A DNA stretch of 64,000 nt from Henriciella sp. AS95 (GTDB lineage Bacteria; Pseudomonadota; Alphaproteobacteria; Caulobacterales; Hyphomonadaceae): assembly GCF_038900055.1 (NCBI RefSeq), contig NZ_JBBMQM010000001.1, forward strand, positions 1,798,001-1,862,000, read 5' to 3'. Shown one piece after another: positions 24,034-33,407 of this stretch (the first letter of the stretch is position 1; every line of letters begins with the position of its first letter). A program made the translations under genes and the position numbers. The notes under the pieces are model-generated. The model searched no databases, was not told the DNA's origin, and worked only from the letters and a program-made list of their open reading frames with translations.

Positions 24034-25434
24034 ATGAAAGTATTCAAAAAATCTCTGCAGGCCCTCGGCGCGACAGCGCTGGTCATGGGATCTGCAATTG
24101 CCTTTTCCGCCCCTGCGGTGGCTCAGGATGTGTCGCTTGCCGATATCCTTCGCCGCGTTCAGCAGGATTCACAGCAGATGTCCGCTGAAGACCAGCGTCG
24201 TTTGCAAGAGTTCAAGGCTGATCGTGATGAACAGGCTCGCCTGATGGGCGAAGCCCGTGGGCAGCTCAACGCAGCTGAAGCCCGTGGCCGTACGCTCTCC
24301 GCCGAATTCGACGAAAATGAGCGTCAGCTGACCGAGCTTTCCGCAGAGCTGGAAACGCAAGCCGGTGACTTCGGCGAGCTTCTTGGCCAGTTCCGTACGG
24401 CGGCTGGTGAAACAATGCCGATCATTCGTGAATCGCTCTCAAACTATGAGTATAGCGGTCGCGCTGAAAAGCTGGCTGAAGTGTCCGAAGCCCGGTCGCT
24501 TCCGACCCGCGAAGACCTCGACGCACTGCCAAAGGCGATGCTTCAGGAAATGGTCGCTCAGTCTGAGGTGAAAACCTTCACGGGGTCGGTTGCCGGCGCT
24601 GGTCCGGACGCAACCGTTGCTGATGTCGAAGTTATGCGTGTCGGTGTTTTCACCGCTGCAACCACTGACGACACACGCTTCCTGGAGATCATCACGGCAA
24701 ACACCGATGAGCCTTATCTGCGTGTCCTGAAAGCTCAGCCCAGCGGCGACTTTGCGTCTGCCATGAAAAAGCTGATCAACGCCGATGAAGGCGAAGTGGT
24801 CATCACGCCAGTTGATCCAACCAAAGGTCAGCTCTTCGCCGTCGAAGGTGAAATGCCGTCGATCGGTGAGCGGATTAATCAGGGTGGTATCGTTGGTTAT
24901 GTGATCCTCGTCCTGCTCGCCATCGGTGCAGCATTCGCAATCTTCAAGATTGTCACGCTGTTCCTCATGGGTGGAGCGATGCGCAAGACGGCGAAAACCC
25001 GTCAGGCCGGTACGGGCAATCCGCTTGCCCGCGTGTTCGAAGCTTACGAGACCAATCGTCATCAGGACATCGAGTCGCTCGAGCTGAAGCTTGACGAACA
25101 GATCCTGCGTGAGTCGCCGAAGATCGAGCGCTTCAACGACATCGTTAAAGTGCTTGCTGCTGTTGCACCGCTTCTGGGCCTTCTTGGAACGGTTATCGGT
25201 ATGATCATCACCTTTACCGCCATCACCAACTTTGGTGCCGGCGATCCGAAGCTGATGGCAGGCGGTATCTCCGTTGCTCTTATGACGACTGTTCTTGGTC
25301 TGGTTGCAGCTATTCCGCTGCTTCTGCTCCACGCTGTTGCGGCCTCTTTGGCTCGCGGCAATCAGCAGATCCTTGATGAGCAAGCAGCCGGCCTCGTCGC
25401 CGAGCGTGCAGAGTCCAACACGGGAGTGGCGTAA
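24034..25434 (+). CDS. TtpC-like MotA/TolQ/ExbB proton-channel protein with large periplasmic domain
   Basis: A 466-aa protein with a signal peptide (AFSAPAVAQD), a periplasmic region to about residue 285 that includes a coiled coil (residues 45-110), a TM helix (YVILVLLAIGAAFAIFKIV), then a MotA/TolQ/ExbB domain with two further helices (VAPLLGLLGTVIGMIITFTA and GGISVALMTTVLGLVAAIPL). This architecture is that of TtpC, the extra component of Vibrio TonB2 systems. The start is ATG 24034, after AGAGGA. It works with ExbB/ExbD/TonB encoded downstream. Confidence 0.88.
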   Translation: MKVFKKSLQALGATALVMGSAIAFSAPAVAQDVSLADILRRVQQDSQQMSAEDQRRLQEFKADRDEQARLMGEARGQLNAAEARGRTLSAEFDENERQLTELSAELETQAGDFGELLGQFRTAAGETMPIIRESLSNYEYSGRAEKLAEVSEARSLPTREDLDALPKAMLQEMVAQSEVKTFTGSVAGAGPDATVADVEVMRVGVFTAATTDDTRFLEIITANTDEPYLRVLKAQPSGDFASAMKKLINADEGEVVITPVDPTKGQLFAVEGEMPSIGERINQGGIVGYVILVLLAIGAAFAIFKIVTLFLMGGAMRKTAKTRQAGTGNPLARVFEAYETNRHQDIESLELKLDEQILRESPKIERFNDIVKVLAAVAPLLGLLGTVIGMIITFTAITNFGAGDPKLMAGGISVALMTTVLGLVAAIPLLLLHAVAASLARGNQQILDEQAAGLVAERAESNTGVA

Positions 25435-25463
25435 CGCCACTCCCTCCTTCGGGAGGTTAGTAC

Positions 25464-25979
25464 ATGGACTTAGGACTAAACGATCTTGAGGCCTTTCTGG
25501 CACGGGGTGGACCAGTCCTGCTTGTCATCATGGTGGCCACATTCATTATGTGGGCACTGATCCTGGAGCGGCTGTTCTACTTCCGCTTCGCTCACAAGGC
25601 AGTCGCTGAAGATGCGATTGCTGAGTGGAATGCCCGGGCGGACCGTAAGTCCGTCTTGGCTCACTGGGTCCGCGACAAGCTGGTATCTGAGGTTCGCGCC
25701 AAAGCAGAAGCCAATGTCAGCATGACAAAAGCCATGGTCGCCCTTGCGCCATTGCTGGGTCTGCTCGGCACGGTGACAGGCATGGTGACTGTGTTTGACG
25801 TCATGGCCATCACCGATGGTGCTGACGCCAAGGCTATGTCGGGCGGCGTGTCTCGCGCCACCATCCCGACAATGGCTGGCATGGTTGCGTCGATTTCCGG
25901 CATCATTTTCACCTCGGGCATGGACAGTAAGGTCAACCGCCTTGTCCAGCAGGTCGAAGACGAAATGGAGATCAGCTAA
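25464..25979 (+). CDS. exbB: ExbB/TolQ-family proton channel subunit
   Basis: A 171-aa protein with three TM helices: VLLVIMVATFIMWALILERL, APLLGLLGTVTGMVTVFDVM and PTMAGMVASISGIIFTSGMD. The second and third form the proton-conducting pair typical of ExbB. It is shorter than canonical ExbB (about 240 aa), like ExbB2 of Vibrio TonB2 systems. Its stop overlaps the exbD start by 1 nt (TAATG), so translation is coupled. Confidence 0.92.
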   Translation: MDLGLNDLEAFLARGGPVLLVIMVATFIMWALILERLFYFRFAHKAVAEDAIAEWNARADRKSVLAHWVRDKLVSEVRAKAEANVSMTKAMVALAPLLGLLGTVTGMVTVFDVMAITDGADAKAMSGGVSRATIPTMAGMVASISGIIFTSGMDSKVNRLVQQVEDEMEIS

Positions 25980-26389
25980 TGCGCGGAAGACAAGGCAAAG
26001 CGCCTGAAGAGGCCAGTGTCGATCTCACGCCGATGCTTGATGTGGTGTTTATTCTCCTCATCTTCTTCATCGTGACCTCGACGTTCATTCAGGAGGAGGC
26101 GATCGGACTCGAGCCACCGCCACCTCCATCACCGGACACGCCGCCGGAAGATCAGCAACAGTCGATCCTTGTTTATGTGGGTGAAGACAATCTGATTACC
26201 GTGAACGGTCGCTACACCGAACTTGCTGGTGTGCGGGCGAACATGGAGCGGCTGCGCGCGGAAAACCCCGACAGTGCTCTTATCATCCAGGCGCACCCCC
26301 GCGCTCGGACAGGCATTATCGTGAAGATCCGTGACGAGGCGTACAACGCCAAGATGGATCGCGTGAACATCGTTCAGAGCGAAGAGTAG
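25979..26389 (+). CDS. exbD: ExbD/TolR-family protein (first copy)
   Basis: A 136-aa ExbD: cytoplasmic tail, then VDLTPMLDVVFILLIFFIVT with the membrane Asp that carries protons, a Pro-rich linker (EPPPPPSPDTPPE) and a periplasmic globular domain. It couples proton flow through ExbB to TonB. It overlaps exbB by 1 nt and is followed 8 nt later by a second exbD. Confidence 0.93.
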   Translation: MRGRQGKAPEEASVDLTPMLDVVFILLIFFIVTSTFIQEEAIGLEPPPPPSPDTPPEDQQQSILVYVGEDNLITVNGRYTELAGVRANMERLRAENPDSALIIQAHPRARTGIIVKIRDEAYNAKMDRVNIVQSEE

Positions 26390-26397
26390 GAGACAGT

Positions 26398-26811
26398 ATG
26401 GCCCGTAGAAAACGCATGTTGGTCTCTGAAGGCAGCGATGAGGATATCAACCTCACGCCGATGCTGGACGTCGTCTTCATCCTTCTTATCTTCTTCATTG
26501 TGACGGCTCAGTTCATCAAGGAGCCTGGCGTCGATATCATTCGTCAGGACGTTGATAATCTGGAGCGTCAGAATCCTCTCGGTATCCTTATCGCCATTGA
26601 TGACAATAGCGATATCTATATCGACAAGGAGCAGATCCCGATGCAGGAGGTTACTTTCCGCATTCGAGAGCTGCGCGAGGATAATCCGAAGGGTGAACTC
26701 GTCGTTCAGGCTGACCGGGATTCTGAGGCTGGGGTTCTGATCGAGTTGATGGAAGTCATCAACAAGGTCGACGGCTCAAACGCCATCAACGTGTCGGTTG
26801 AGCGAGAATAG
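26398..26811 (+). CDS. exbD: ExbD/TolR-family protein (second copy)
   Basis: A 137-aa ExbD paralogue with INLTPMLDVVFILLIFFIVT (functional Asp present) and a periplasmic domain ending DGSNAINVSVERE. It differs from the first copy in its linker, which is not Pro-rich. Two adjacent exbD genes imply either a heteromeric ExbD dimer or two alternative partners for the two TonB proteins. AGGAGACAG precedes the start. Confidence 0.93.
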   Translation: MARRKRMLVSEGSDEDINLTPMLDVVFILLIFFIVTAQFIKEPGVDIIRQDVDNLERQNPLGILIAIDDNSDIYIDKEQIPMQEVTFRIRELREDNPKGELVVQADRDSEAGVLIELMEVINKVDGSNAINVSVERE

Positions 26812-26820
26812 GAGACAGCT

Positions 26821-27447
26821 ATGTTAACCAATCCAGTTATTAGACTGGTCATCGGCATCCCTCTCGCCGCGATCGTTGTCTATCTTCTCTTCACCTTCAT
26901 GTATTCCATGATCAATCAGGACTATCAGCAGCCTGAGGTCGAAGAAGAGCGGGTGCTTGCGCGGATTACACCGTCCGAGGAAGACACTGAAGTTCGCACG
27001 CGTGCCCGTAACAAGGCGCAGCGAATTCAGTCGGCCGACAAGCCGCCTCCACCGCCGAAAATGTCGGCGACGCGTTCAGATATCGATCTGCCAACCCCGA
27101 ACATTCAGGGGTCCGCGCCGACCGAACTGAACATCCAGCGTCTCGATTCGCTTGCGATCGACCCAGTGGCGATTTCGGACCGTGATGCGCAGCCGATCCG
27201 CCCACCAGTGCCGACCTATCCGTCACGCGCTGCTGAGCGGGGGATTGAAGGTACTTGTGATGTTCGCTTCGATGTGGATACGCGTGGGCGTCCTTATAAC
27301 GTCCAGGCGAACTGTTCGGACAGCGTGTTCAAGCGCGAAGCCGAGCGTGCTGTGAGCCGTGTGGAGTTCGCGCCGAAGATTGTGCGTGGACAACCAGCTG
27401 AACGCCGTAACGTGGTTTACCCGCTGGAGTTTCAGCTCGACAACTAG
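26821..27447 (+). CDS. tonB: TonB-family energy transducer (in operon)
   Basis: A 208-aa protein with a single N-terminal TM helix (VIRLVIGIPLAAIVVYLLFT), a periplasmic linker with KPPPPPK, and a C-terminal TonB domain (YPSRAAERGIEGTCDVRFDV ... VEFAPKIVRGQPAERRNVVYPLEF) with two Cys that could pair. It transmits ExbB/ExbD energy to outer-membrane TonB-dependent transporters. It is last in the operon and followed by a terminator. Confidence 0.92.
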   Translation: MLTNPVIRLVIGIPLAAIVVYLLFTFMYSMINQDYQQPEVEEERVLARITPSEEDTEVRTRARNKAQRIQSADKPPPPPKMSATRSDIDLPTPNIQGSAPTELNIQRLDSLAIDPVAISDRDAQPIRPPVPTYPSRAAERGIEGTCDVRFDVDTRGRPYNVQANCSDSVFKREAERAVSRVEFAPKIVRGQPAERRNVVYPLEFQLDN

Positions 27448-27472
27448 TCTGCAGCGCAAGCAACGAATTGAT

Positions 27473-27505
27473 AAGGGGCCCTTCAGATCTGGAGGGCCCT
27501 TTTTC
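27473..27505 (+). terminator. Rho-independent terminator after the exbBD-tonB operon
   Basis: A GC-rich hairpin built from AAGGGGCCCTTC and GGAGGGCCC with an AGATCT loop, followed by five T. Confidence 0.82.
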
Positions 27506-27632
27506 TGTTCGGAGATCAACGCAAGCGATTCTCAGTGACTGGCCTTGGTCATTCTGTGGAAGCGGCTGAATTGACGTAACGTAAGATGAAGGGTAATATT
27601 ATTACATAATAACAACAATTGGAGGCTAGCTC

Positions 27633-28250
27633 ATGTTTCAGAATGCGTTCTTCCGTCCGGCTTTCGGTCTTCCCTTGGCGGGTCTGATCGTCTTCGGACT
27701 TTACTCGTTCATGCAGTCTATGATTGCGGTAGATTATGTGCCGCCAGAACCTGTGCCGGAACGTGACCTGACTGCGTTTATCGCCAAGCCGACTTCAAAA
27801 GACGACCCGGCGCCGTCAACGAGACCCGAACTCCTGCCGATAGCGGAACGGCCGACGCCGCCACCCAAGTTTGCAGCAGCGCCAGGGACAATCAATATTC
27901 CGGTTGTGCCTTTTTCTGGCGCGGTCCCCGCGACCATCGACACGAATATTCTCAGCGGCCTCGATGTCGAGCCAGCTGTAATCGGAAATCGGGACATCCA
28001 GCCGATCAGTCCCCCTATTGTCGATTATCCGAGGTCTTTGGCTCAGCGCGGCGTGGAGGGTGAATGCGAAGTGCGATTCGATGTCGACACGCGGGGGCGA
28101 CCCTACAATGTGTCTGCAATCTGTTCCCATTCAGGATTCGAACGTGAAGCCACCAGAGCCGTTTCCCGTGTTCAATTCGCCCCAATGGTGCGTCGTGGAC
28201 AGGCAGTTGAAAGGCAAAATGTCGTCTATCCGATCGAGTTTCGGCTTTGA
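27633..28250 (+). CDS. Second TonB-family energy transducer
   Basis: A 205-aa paralogue of the preceding TonB, with the same plan: TM helix (PAFGLPLAGLIVFGLYSF), a short Pro-containing linker (RPTPPPK) and a C-terminal TonB domain (YPRSLAQRGVEGECEVRFDV ... VQFAPMVRRGQAVERQNVVY). It lies past the operon terminator with its own TTGGAGG ribosome site, so it is transcribed separately or by read-through. It probably arose by tandem duplication and could serve a different transporter set. Confidence 0.9.
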   Translation: MFQNAFFRPAFGLPLAGLIVFGLYSFMQSMIAVDYVPPEPVPERDLTAFIAKPTSKDDPAPSTRPELLPIAERPTPPPKFAAAPGTINIPVVPFSGAVPATIDTNILSGLDVEPAVIGNRDIQPISPPIVDYPRSLAQRGVEGECEVRFDVDTRGRPYNVSAICSHSGFEREATRAVSRVQFAPMVRRGQAVERQNVVYPIEFRL

Positions 28251-28457
28251 GGGCAGTTTGATGCACAAGGTCGGGCGCAAAGCGTTGACGCGGCGAGCCT
28301 GACCGCTCATATCTTAATGGAACATTATTTCGCGAAAGTGATCGCCTATAACCCTTATAAAAAGAGGGCGGACCTTTCAGACAAATCGTAGTCGCTGTTG
28401 CAGTTACAGCGTCTGCCAACGACGACCCGCCGGTGACGGCAAAAGGAGTGAGACACC

Positions 28458-29849
28458 ATGACTATCAAGGCGATCTTGAAAGGGGCGGTCATTGCTAGCG
28501 CCATTTCTTGTTTTGGCGCCGGTGCAGCGATTGCTCAGGCAGCAAGCTGCGAAGCGACTGAATTTGGCTCTAAAACTGGCGAGCTTTATCTTAAAGCTGA
28601 ATCGGAATTGCTGCAGAACAAGAATGCCCAGGCAGCCCTTCAGGCTCTAAACCAGCTGCGCAATCTGGAGCTTAACTGCTATGAGCAGGGCGCTGCCCTG
28701 AAACTCGGTGCGGCGATCAAGATTGAAGCAGGCGACGCGGCTGGTGCTGTGCGTGACCTCGAGGCAGCTCTCGACCAAGGCTACATTCCTGCCAGTGAGG
28801 CGAAGAACACCTACTACAATATCTTCCAAATCTATCTCAGCCAGAACGACTTGGACAAGGCGCTTGAGTATTCGCAAAAGTGGATCAGAGCGGGCGGCAA
28901 ACCCGATCGTGACGGTATGTGGCAACTGGCTGTTATCAACCAGAAGCTGGACCGCAACGAGGAGTCGCTCAAATGGGCAGAGCAGGTCTTTGCCAAAGAC
29001 GGCCCGAATGCGGACCGTCAGGTCTACGACTTCCTGATCTATCTCTACGACGCCACCAACCAGCGCGCTAAAAAGGCGCAGCTGCTTGAGCAGCTTCTCG
29101 CGAAGAATCCGAATGAGCGGAAACTCTGGGATGCGATCGCTGGCGACTACTTCCAGGCTGAAGAAGAGCGCAAGGCGTTCGAAGTCCAGAAAGCCATGTA
29201 CCTTGGCGGAATTCTGAAGACCGAAGACGAACTGATGCGGATCGTGAACTTCTACAACCGCTTCAATGCGCCTTATCCGGCTGCTCGTATCCTCGAAAAG
29301 GAAATGAACGCCGGTCGTATCTCGAAGACGTATGAGCGTATGGAATTGCTGGCCAACCTTTATCAGGTGGCTCGCGAGTTCGACAAAGCGATCCCCGTCA
29401 TCGAAGAAGCCGCCCGCATGAACAATAGCGGCGCGATGTATGAGCGTCTGGGTCGGTCCTACGCCGAGCTACAGGAGTGGGCAAAGGCGGAAGACTCGCT
29501 GACCAAGGCGATCAATACGGGCGGCGTGAAAGACAAAGGTCTCGCCTGGGTGCTGATCGGACAGTCGCGCTATGAACGCGATGACCGTGCTGGTGCCCGC
29601 GAAGCCTTCAGGAACGCAAACAATCGCGGTGGCCGCGGCTGGCTCGCCTTTATGGACTCCGAGGAAGCCACCGAAGTTGCCCTGGTTCGCTTTGAAGCTC
29701 AGAGCCTCGTTCAGGACACCAAGAATGAGAAAGAGCGTTGTGCTCAACTCGCAGTTCTTGGTGAAGGCAACGCTCCAGAGGCTTGCGCCACAGTTGACGA
29801 GCGACTGGCAGCTGCAGAAGAAGAGCTGGCGAAGCTCGGCGGCAGCTGA
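28458..29849 (+). CDS. Periplasmic TPR-repeat protein of the TonB cluster
   Basis: A 463-aa protein with a signal peptide (ending GAAIAQAAS) and TPR-like helical repeats through most of its length, for example AGDAAGAVRDLEAALDQGYI, NDLDKALEYSQKWIRAGGKP and LQEWAKAEDSLTKAINTGGV. Two Cys near each end may form disulfides. TPR proteins regularly accompany TtpC-type TonB systems, and this one follows immediately. Its own role is not known. AAAGGAG precedes the start and a terminator follows. Confidence 0.85.
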   Translation: MTIKAILKGAVIASAISCFGAGAAIAQAASCEATEFGSKTGELYLKAESELLQNKNAQAALQALNQLRNLELNCYEQGAALKLGAAIKIEAGDAAGAVRDLEAALDQGYIPASEAKNTYYNIFQIYLSQNDLDKALEYSQKWIRAGGKPDRDGMWQLAVINQKLDRNEESLKWAEQVFAKDGPNADRQVYDFLIYLYDATNQRAKKAQLLEQLLAKNPNERKLWDAIAGDYFQAEEERKAFEVQKAMYLGGILKTEDELMRIVNFYNRFNAPYPAARILEKEMNAGRISKTYERMELLANLYQVAREFDKAIPVIEEAARMNNSGAMYERLGRSYAELQEWAKAEDSLTKAINTGGVKDKGLAWVLIGQSRYERDDRAGAREAFRNANNRGGRGWLAFMDSEEATEVALVRFEAQSLVQDTKNEKERCAQLAVLGEGNAPEACATVDERLAAAEEELAKLGGS

Positions 29850-29875
29850 TCTTTCAGCCTAATTAAATTACGGAG

Positions 29876-29902
29876 AACCCCGGCCCTGGCGCCGGGGTTT
29901 TT
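29876..29902 (+). terminator. Rho-independent terminator after the TPR gene
   Basis: A perfect 9-bp stem AACCCCGGC / GCCGGGGTT with a CCTGGC loop and a T5 tail. Confidence 0.9.
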
Positions 29903-29977
29903 CTATTTCGGCTCGCAAGTCTGCTTGCATCTGCCTGTCAAATGGTTTCACTTGCAACCAAAGTTCGGGAGATATTG

Positions 29978-31267
29978 ATGGCGAAACCAGACAAGTCCTA
30001 TCGCAAGCGCAAGATCGGTGAACATGAGCTCAAGCCAGAATCATTGGTGATGGGCTACGGCTTCGATCCGGCCATGTCTGAGGGTTCAATCAAGCCACCA
30101 ATTTTCATGACGTCGACTTTTGCATTCAAATCTGCGCGCGACGGTGAGGCTTTGTTCCGTCAACTTGCCGGAAAGAGAGAAGAGGGCGATCCGGACGAAG
30201 CTGACCTTATCTATACGCGCTTCAACAATCCGAATATGGAAGTGCTCGAGGATCGCTTGACGCTGTACGATGCTGGCGAACACGCGCTTGTTTTCTCATC
30301 CGGGATGGGGGCGATTACAACCGCGCTTCTGGCGTGCGCAGGTGCAGGCACGACGATTCTGCACTCCAGCCCGCTCTATGGCGGTACCGAAGTCTTCATG
30401 CGGACCTTCATGCCGGATTTTGGTGTTACGCCATTCGAGATGGACGCGTGGGCCACGGAGGATCAGATTCTGGAGCAGGCTCGGAAGGCCGCCGCGGAAG
30501 GGCCGCTCAGTGTGATCTTCACAGAATCCCCTGCGAATCCCACCTGTGCGCTGGTTGATATCGAGGCCTGCGCACGGGTCGCAGACACGATTGAAAAGGA
30601 AACCGGCAATCGCCCCATCATCATGTGCGACAACACAATGATGGGGCCTATCGGTCATGTTCCGTTGAAGCACGGCGCCGACGTCGCGCTGTACTCGCTA
30701 ACAAAATATATCGGTGGTCACTCTGATCTGGTCGCTGGCGCGGCCATTGGCAGCGAAGATGCGATCGCCAAGATCAGGCGCGTGCGAAACTATCTCGGTA
30801 CGACGCTCGATGCTCACACCTGCTGGCTGGTGACAAGGTCATTGGAAACCGTTCGTTTGCGCATGGAGAAAGCGTTCGACAATGCGCGCATCTGTGCAGA
30901 ATTTCTGCGCGACCACGCCAAGGTCGGCAAGGTGATGTACCCGGCATTCCTGGAGGCGGGTGATCCGCAAAAGAAGGTGTTTGATGAGCAGTGCGAAGCG
31001 GCTGGCTCAACCTTCTCGTTTGACGTGAAGGGCGGAAAGGAAGCGGCATTCCGATTGCTCGACTCTCTCCAACTGGTCAAACTTGCAGTCAGTCTCGGCG
31101 GTACTGAGAGCCTTATGTGCCACCCGGGATCGACGACGCATTCGGGGGTGGCAGAGGACATCCGTAAACGTATCGGATTTACCGATGGATTGGTGCGGTT
31201 TTCGGTCGGCATTGAGGCCCCGGAAGACCTCATCGCCGACCTCACCCAGGCGCTTGAGAAAGTCTAG
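29978..31267 (+). CDS. Cystathionine gamma-synthase family PLP-dependent enzyme
   Basis: A 429-aa Cys/Met-metabolism PLP enzyme. Seen: YTRFNNPNMEVLEDRLTLYD (substrate/PLP contact from the neighbouring subunit), FSSGMGAITTALLA, ESPANPTCALVDIEACARVA, CDNTMMGPI (Asp to the pyridine N), and SLTKYIGGHSDLVAGAAIGS with the Schiff-base Lys. The family includes cystathionine gamma-synthase, gamma-lyase and methionine gamma-lyase; sequence alone does not separate them here. The start is ATG 29978 after GGGAGA. It converges with the DUF481 gene. Confidence 0.88.
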   Translation: MAKPDKSYRKRKIGEHELKPESLVMGYGFDPAMSEGSIKPPIFMTSTFAFKSARDGEALFRQLAGKREEGDPDEADLIYTRFNNPNMEVLEDRLTLYDAGEHALVFSSGMGAITTALLACAGAGTTILHSSPLYGGTEVFMRTFMPDFGVTPFEMDAWATEDQILEQARKAAAEGPLSVIFTESPANPTCALVDIEACARVADTIEKETGNRPIIMCDNTMMGPIGHVPLKHGADVALYSLTKYIGGHSDLVAGAAIGSEDAIAKIRRVRNYLGTTLDAHTCWLVTRSLETVRLRMEKAFDNARICAEFLRDHAKVGKVMYPAFLEAGDPQKKVFDEQCEAAGSTFSFDVKGGKEAAFRLLDSLQLVKLAVSLGGTESLMCHPGSTTHSGVAEDIRKRIGFTDGLVRFSVGIEAPEDLIADLTQALEKV

Positions 31268-32013
31268 TTGCCGAAGGCGTAGACAATAGAAGCGCGGGTC
31301 ACTGTATCCGTCGCTTCAAAGCCCTCAGGCGGGTTTGTGTCATGGCGCACATCAAACGAGAACCGTGCTGAAAATGTGTCGGTCAAAGCAGCGGTGAGCG
31401 CAATGACATTACCGAGCTGGGTCGATTCCTGGGCGTAGATGGCGTTGGTGGAATTGGTCAGGCTGACCGCTTCGTTGAATTTATGGCTGAAGTCCGAACT
31501 CGCAATAACAGAGAAGGATTGTTCGGTTGAGCCTGGCACCAGTGTCGGCACGCCATTGACGTCGACGAATCTGTCGCGGACCTCGTCAATCTTGATGCCC
31601 GGACCACCCTGTACACTCCAGTTCGTCTGTTCCGTTTCGATGAGCGGATAACCCAGGCCGACGCCAGCGAAGAATCGCGAATCAAAGCCGGAGAACTCAT
31701 CTTGCTCATAGGAAGTTCGCCCAAAGCCGAACAACTTGTCGCCAAGCTGCCGGTCGACTTCACCCGCAAGGAAAAAACGGTTCTTTGTTTCGATGGACTC
31801 TGTTTCGCCGTAATCAGCCGCCGCTTCGCCGGTATACGTCCAGATGCCGACGTCCCGATTCAGTTTCACTGCGAGGCCGAGGTCGGTCGTTTCGGTATTA
31901 CCAGTCGTGTATCCTGCGCTAAACGAGCCTTCACCTGTCCAGCCATCATCAGCCGCTGCGAACGGGGCAAGGCAGATGCTTGCGGTGAGGATTAAGGAAA
32001 TACGCTTGGTCAT
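31264..32013 (-). CDS. DUF481 outer-membrane beta-barrel protein (YdiY-like)
   Basis: A 249-aa secreted protein with a signal peptide (MTKRISLILTASICLAPFAA) and alternating beta strands: WTGEGSFSAGYTTGNTETTD, then repeated amphipathic strands ending with an aromatic-rich terminus (RASIVYAFGN). This is the DUF481/YdiY pattern, predicted as an outer-membrane or periplasmic barrel whose function is uncharacterised; salt or acid induction is reported for some homologues. Its stop overlaps the convergent PLP enzyme gene by 4 nt. Confidence 0.85.
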   Translation of the reverse strand: MTKRISLILTASICLAPFAAADDGWTGEGSFSAGYTTGNTETTDLGLAVKLNRDVGIWTYTGEAAADYGETESIETKNRFFLAGEVDRQLGDKLFGFGRTSYEQDEFSGFDSRFFAGVGLGYPLIETEQTNWSVQGGPGIKIDEVRDRFVDVNGVPTLVPGSTEQSFSVIASSDFSHKFNEAVSLTNSTNAIYAQESTQLGNVIALTAALTDTFSARFSFDVRHDTNPPEGFEATDTVTRASIVYAFGN

Positions 32014-32150
32014 GGTCAGTCTCTTGGTTGCTTTTGCCCACCTCCTCTCAAATCACTGGAAACAACTCGTTAACCAGAAAGCCTGTGGTGACACGCCTTC
32101 TGTGCATGAGTCGGGCTTGCAGGATTTGATTTCCCGTGAAACCAAAGGGC

Positions 32151-33407
32151 ATGACTGATTTAGCGATAAAGACCCCTGAAGATGAGGCTATCTGCGAGCG
32201 CATTGCCGCGTCCGAAGAGCGGCTGCAGAAACGTACGCTCGAGTGGGCGTCAATCAACACGGGCAGCCACAACCGAGCAGGTCTCGACCAGTTGGCCCCG
32301 ATGCTGGCAGACGCCTTTTCGGCGCTCGATGCAGACGTGCGGATGGACAAGTCCCTGCCGTTCGAAAATGTGAACGATAAGGGCGAGACGGTCGATTTCG
32401 AGACAGGCCCCGTCATTCGTGTCAAATCTCGACCGGACGCGCCGGTGCAGGTCATCATGAGTGGTCACTATGATACCGTGTTTCCGGACGGCACGTTCAC
32501 GGAGATCAAAGACCTTGGCAACGGCCGGATGAATGGGCCTGGGCTCGCGGATATGAAAGGCGGCTTGTCTGTCATGATTGGCGCTCTTGAGGCGTTCGAA
32601 GCTGGCCCGCTAAAGGACAATCTTGGCTATCAAATCGTCATTACGCCCGATGAAGAAATTGGGAATTTTGCAAGCTCAGGCGCGCTCAAGGAAGCCGCGC
32701 AATCTGGCGCTATGGTGGGCATGACGTACGAGCCCTGCATGGAAACGGGCGCCATGTCCGGCGGACGCAAAGGCTCAGCCGTCTTTGATATTGTTCTGCA
32801 TGGACGATCGGCCCACGCCGGGCGGTCCAAGGAAGACGGTCGAAGCGCGATAGAAGCCGCTGCTCACATGGTCGTGGATCTGGAAGCCCTGAATAATCGC
32901 AGGGACGGTGTTTCGTTCAACGTCGGAGCGATTGACGGTGGCGGCGCCGTGAACATCGTGCCGGATCTCGCCATTGTTCGTTTCGGTGCCCGCGCACCCG
33001 ATGCAGATGCAGCGCAGTGGGCCATGGGCGAAGTTGAACGCCTCTTCCGCGAAGCGAAAGCGCGGGACGGAATTTCAGGACATATTCATGGGGGCTTCTA
33101 CCGCCCTCCGAAGCCGCGAAATGCTGCACAGGATGCTCTGTTCGATGCTGTGTCCAACACTGGCAAGGCCCTTGGTCTTGAGTTGGAGTTTGTCGACACT
33201 GGTGGCGTTTGCGAGGGCAATAATATCTTTGCTGCTGGCGTTCCCAATGTTGATACGTTGGGCGTGATGGGCGGTCGCATCCATTCGCACGAGGAATATG
33301 TCGTCATGTCTTCGTTCGTGGAACGCGCGAGTCTGTCGGGCCTGCTTCTTAATCGTTTCGCGGATGGTCGTATCGATGCGAAGAAAATCAAGGCACTAAT
33401 GGAATGA
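32151..33407 (+). CDS. M20-family metallohydrolase heading the ast operon
   Basis: A 418-aa M20 peptidase/deacylase of the carboxypeptidase G2 type. Metal-site motifs: SGHYDTVFPDG (His, Asp), GLADMKGG (bridging Asp), PDEEIGNFAS (catalytic Glu and ligand Glu), YEPCMETG, and a C-terminal RIHSHEEYV with the last His. A dimerisation domain sits in the middle (HGRSAHAGRSKEDGRSAIEA). The start is ATG 32151, after AAAGGG. It overlaps astA by 4 nt, so it belongs to arginine succinyl-transferase catabolism and may hydrolyse N-succinylglutamate in place of AstE; that function is inference. Confidence 0.85.
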   Translation: MTDLAIKTPEDEAICERIAASEERLQKRTLEWASINTGSHNRAGLDQLAPMLADAFSALDADVRMDKSLPFENVNDKGETVDFETGPVIRVKSRPDAPVQVIMSGHYDTVFPDGTFTEIKDLGNGRMNGPGLADMKGGLSVMIGALEAFEAGPLKDNLGYQIVITPDEEIGNFASSGALKEAAQSGAMVGMTYEPCMETGAMSGGRKGSAVFDIVLHGRSAHAGRSKEDGRSAIEAAAHMVVDLEALNNRRDGVSFNVGAIDGGGAVNIVPDLAIVRFGARAPDADAAQWAMGEVERLFREAKARDGISGHIHGGFYRPPKPRNAAQDALFDAVSNTGKALGLELEFVDTGGVCEGNNIFAAGVPNVDTLGVMGGRIHSHEEYVVMSSFVERASLSGLLLNRFADGRIDAKKIKALME

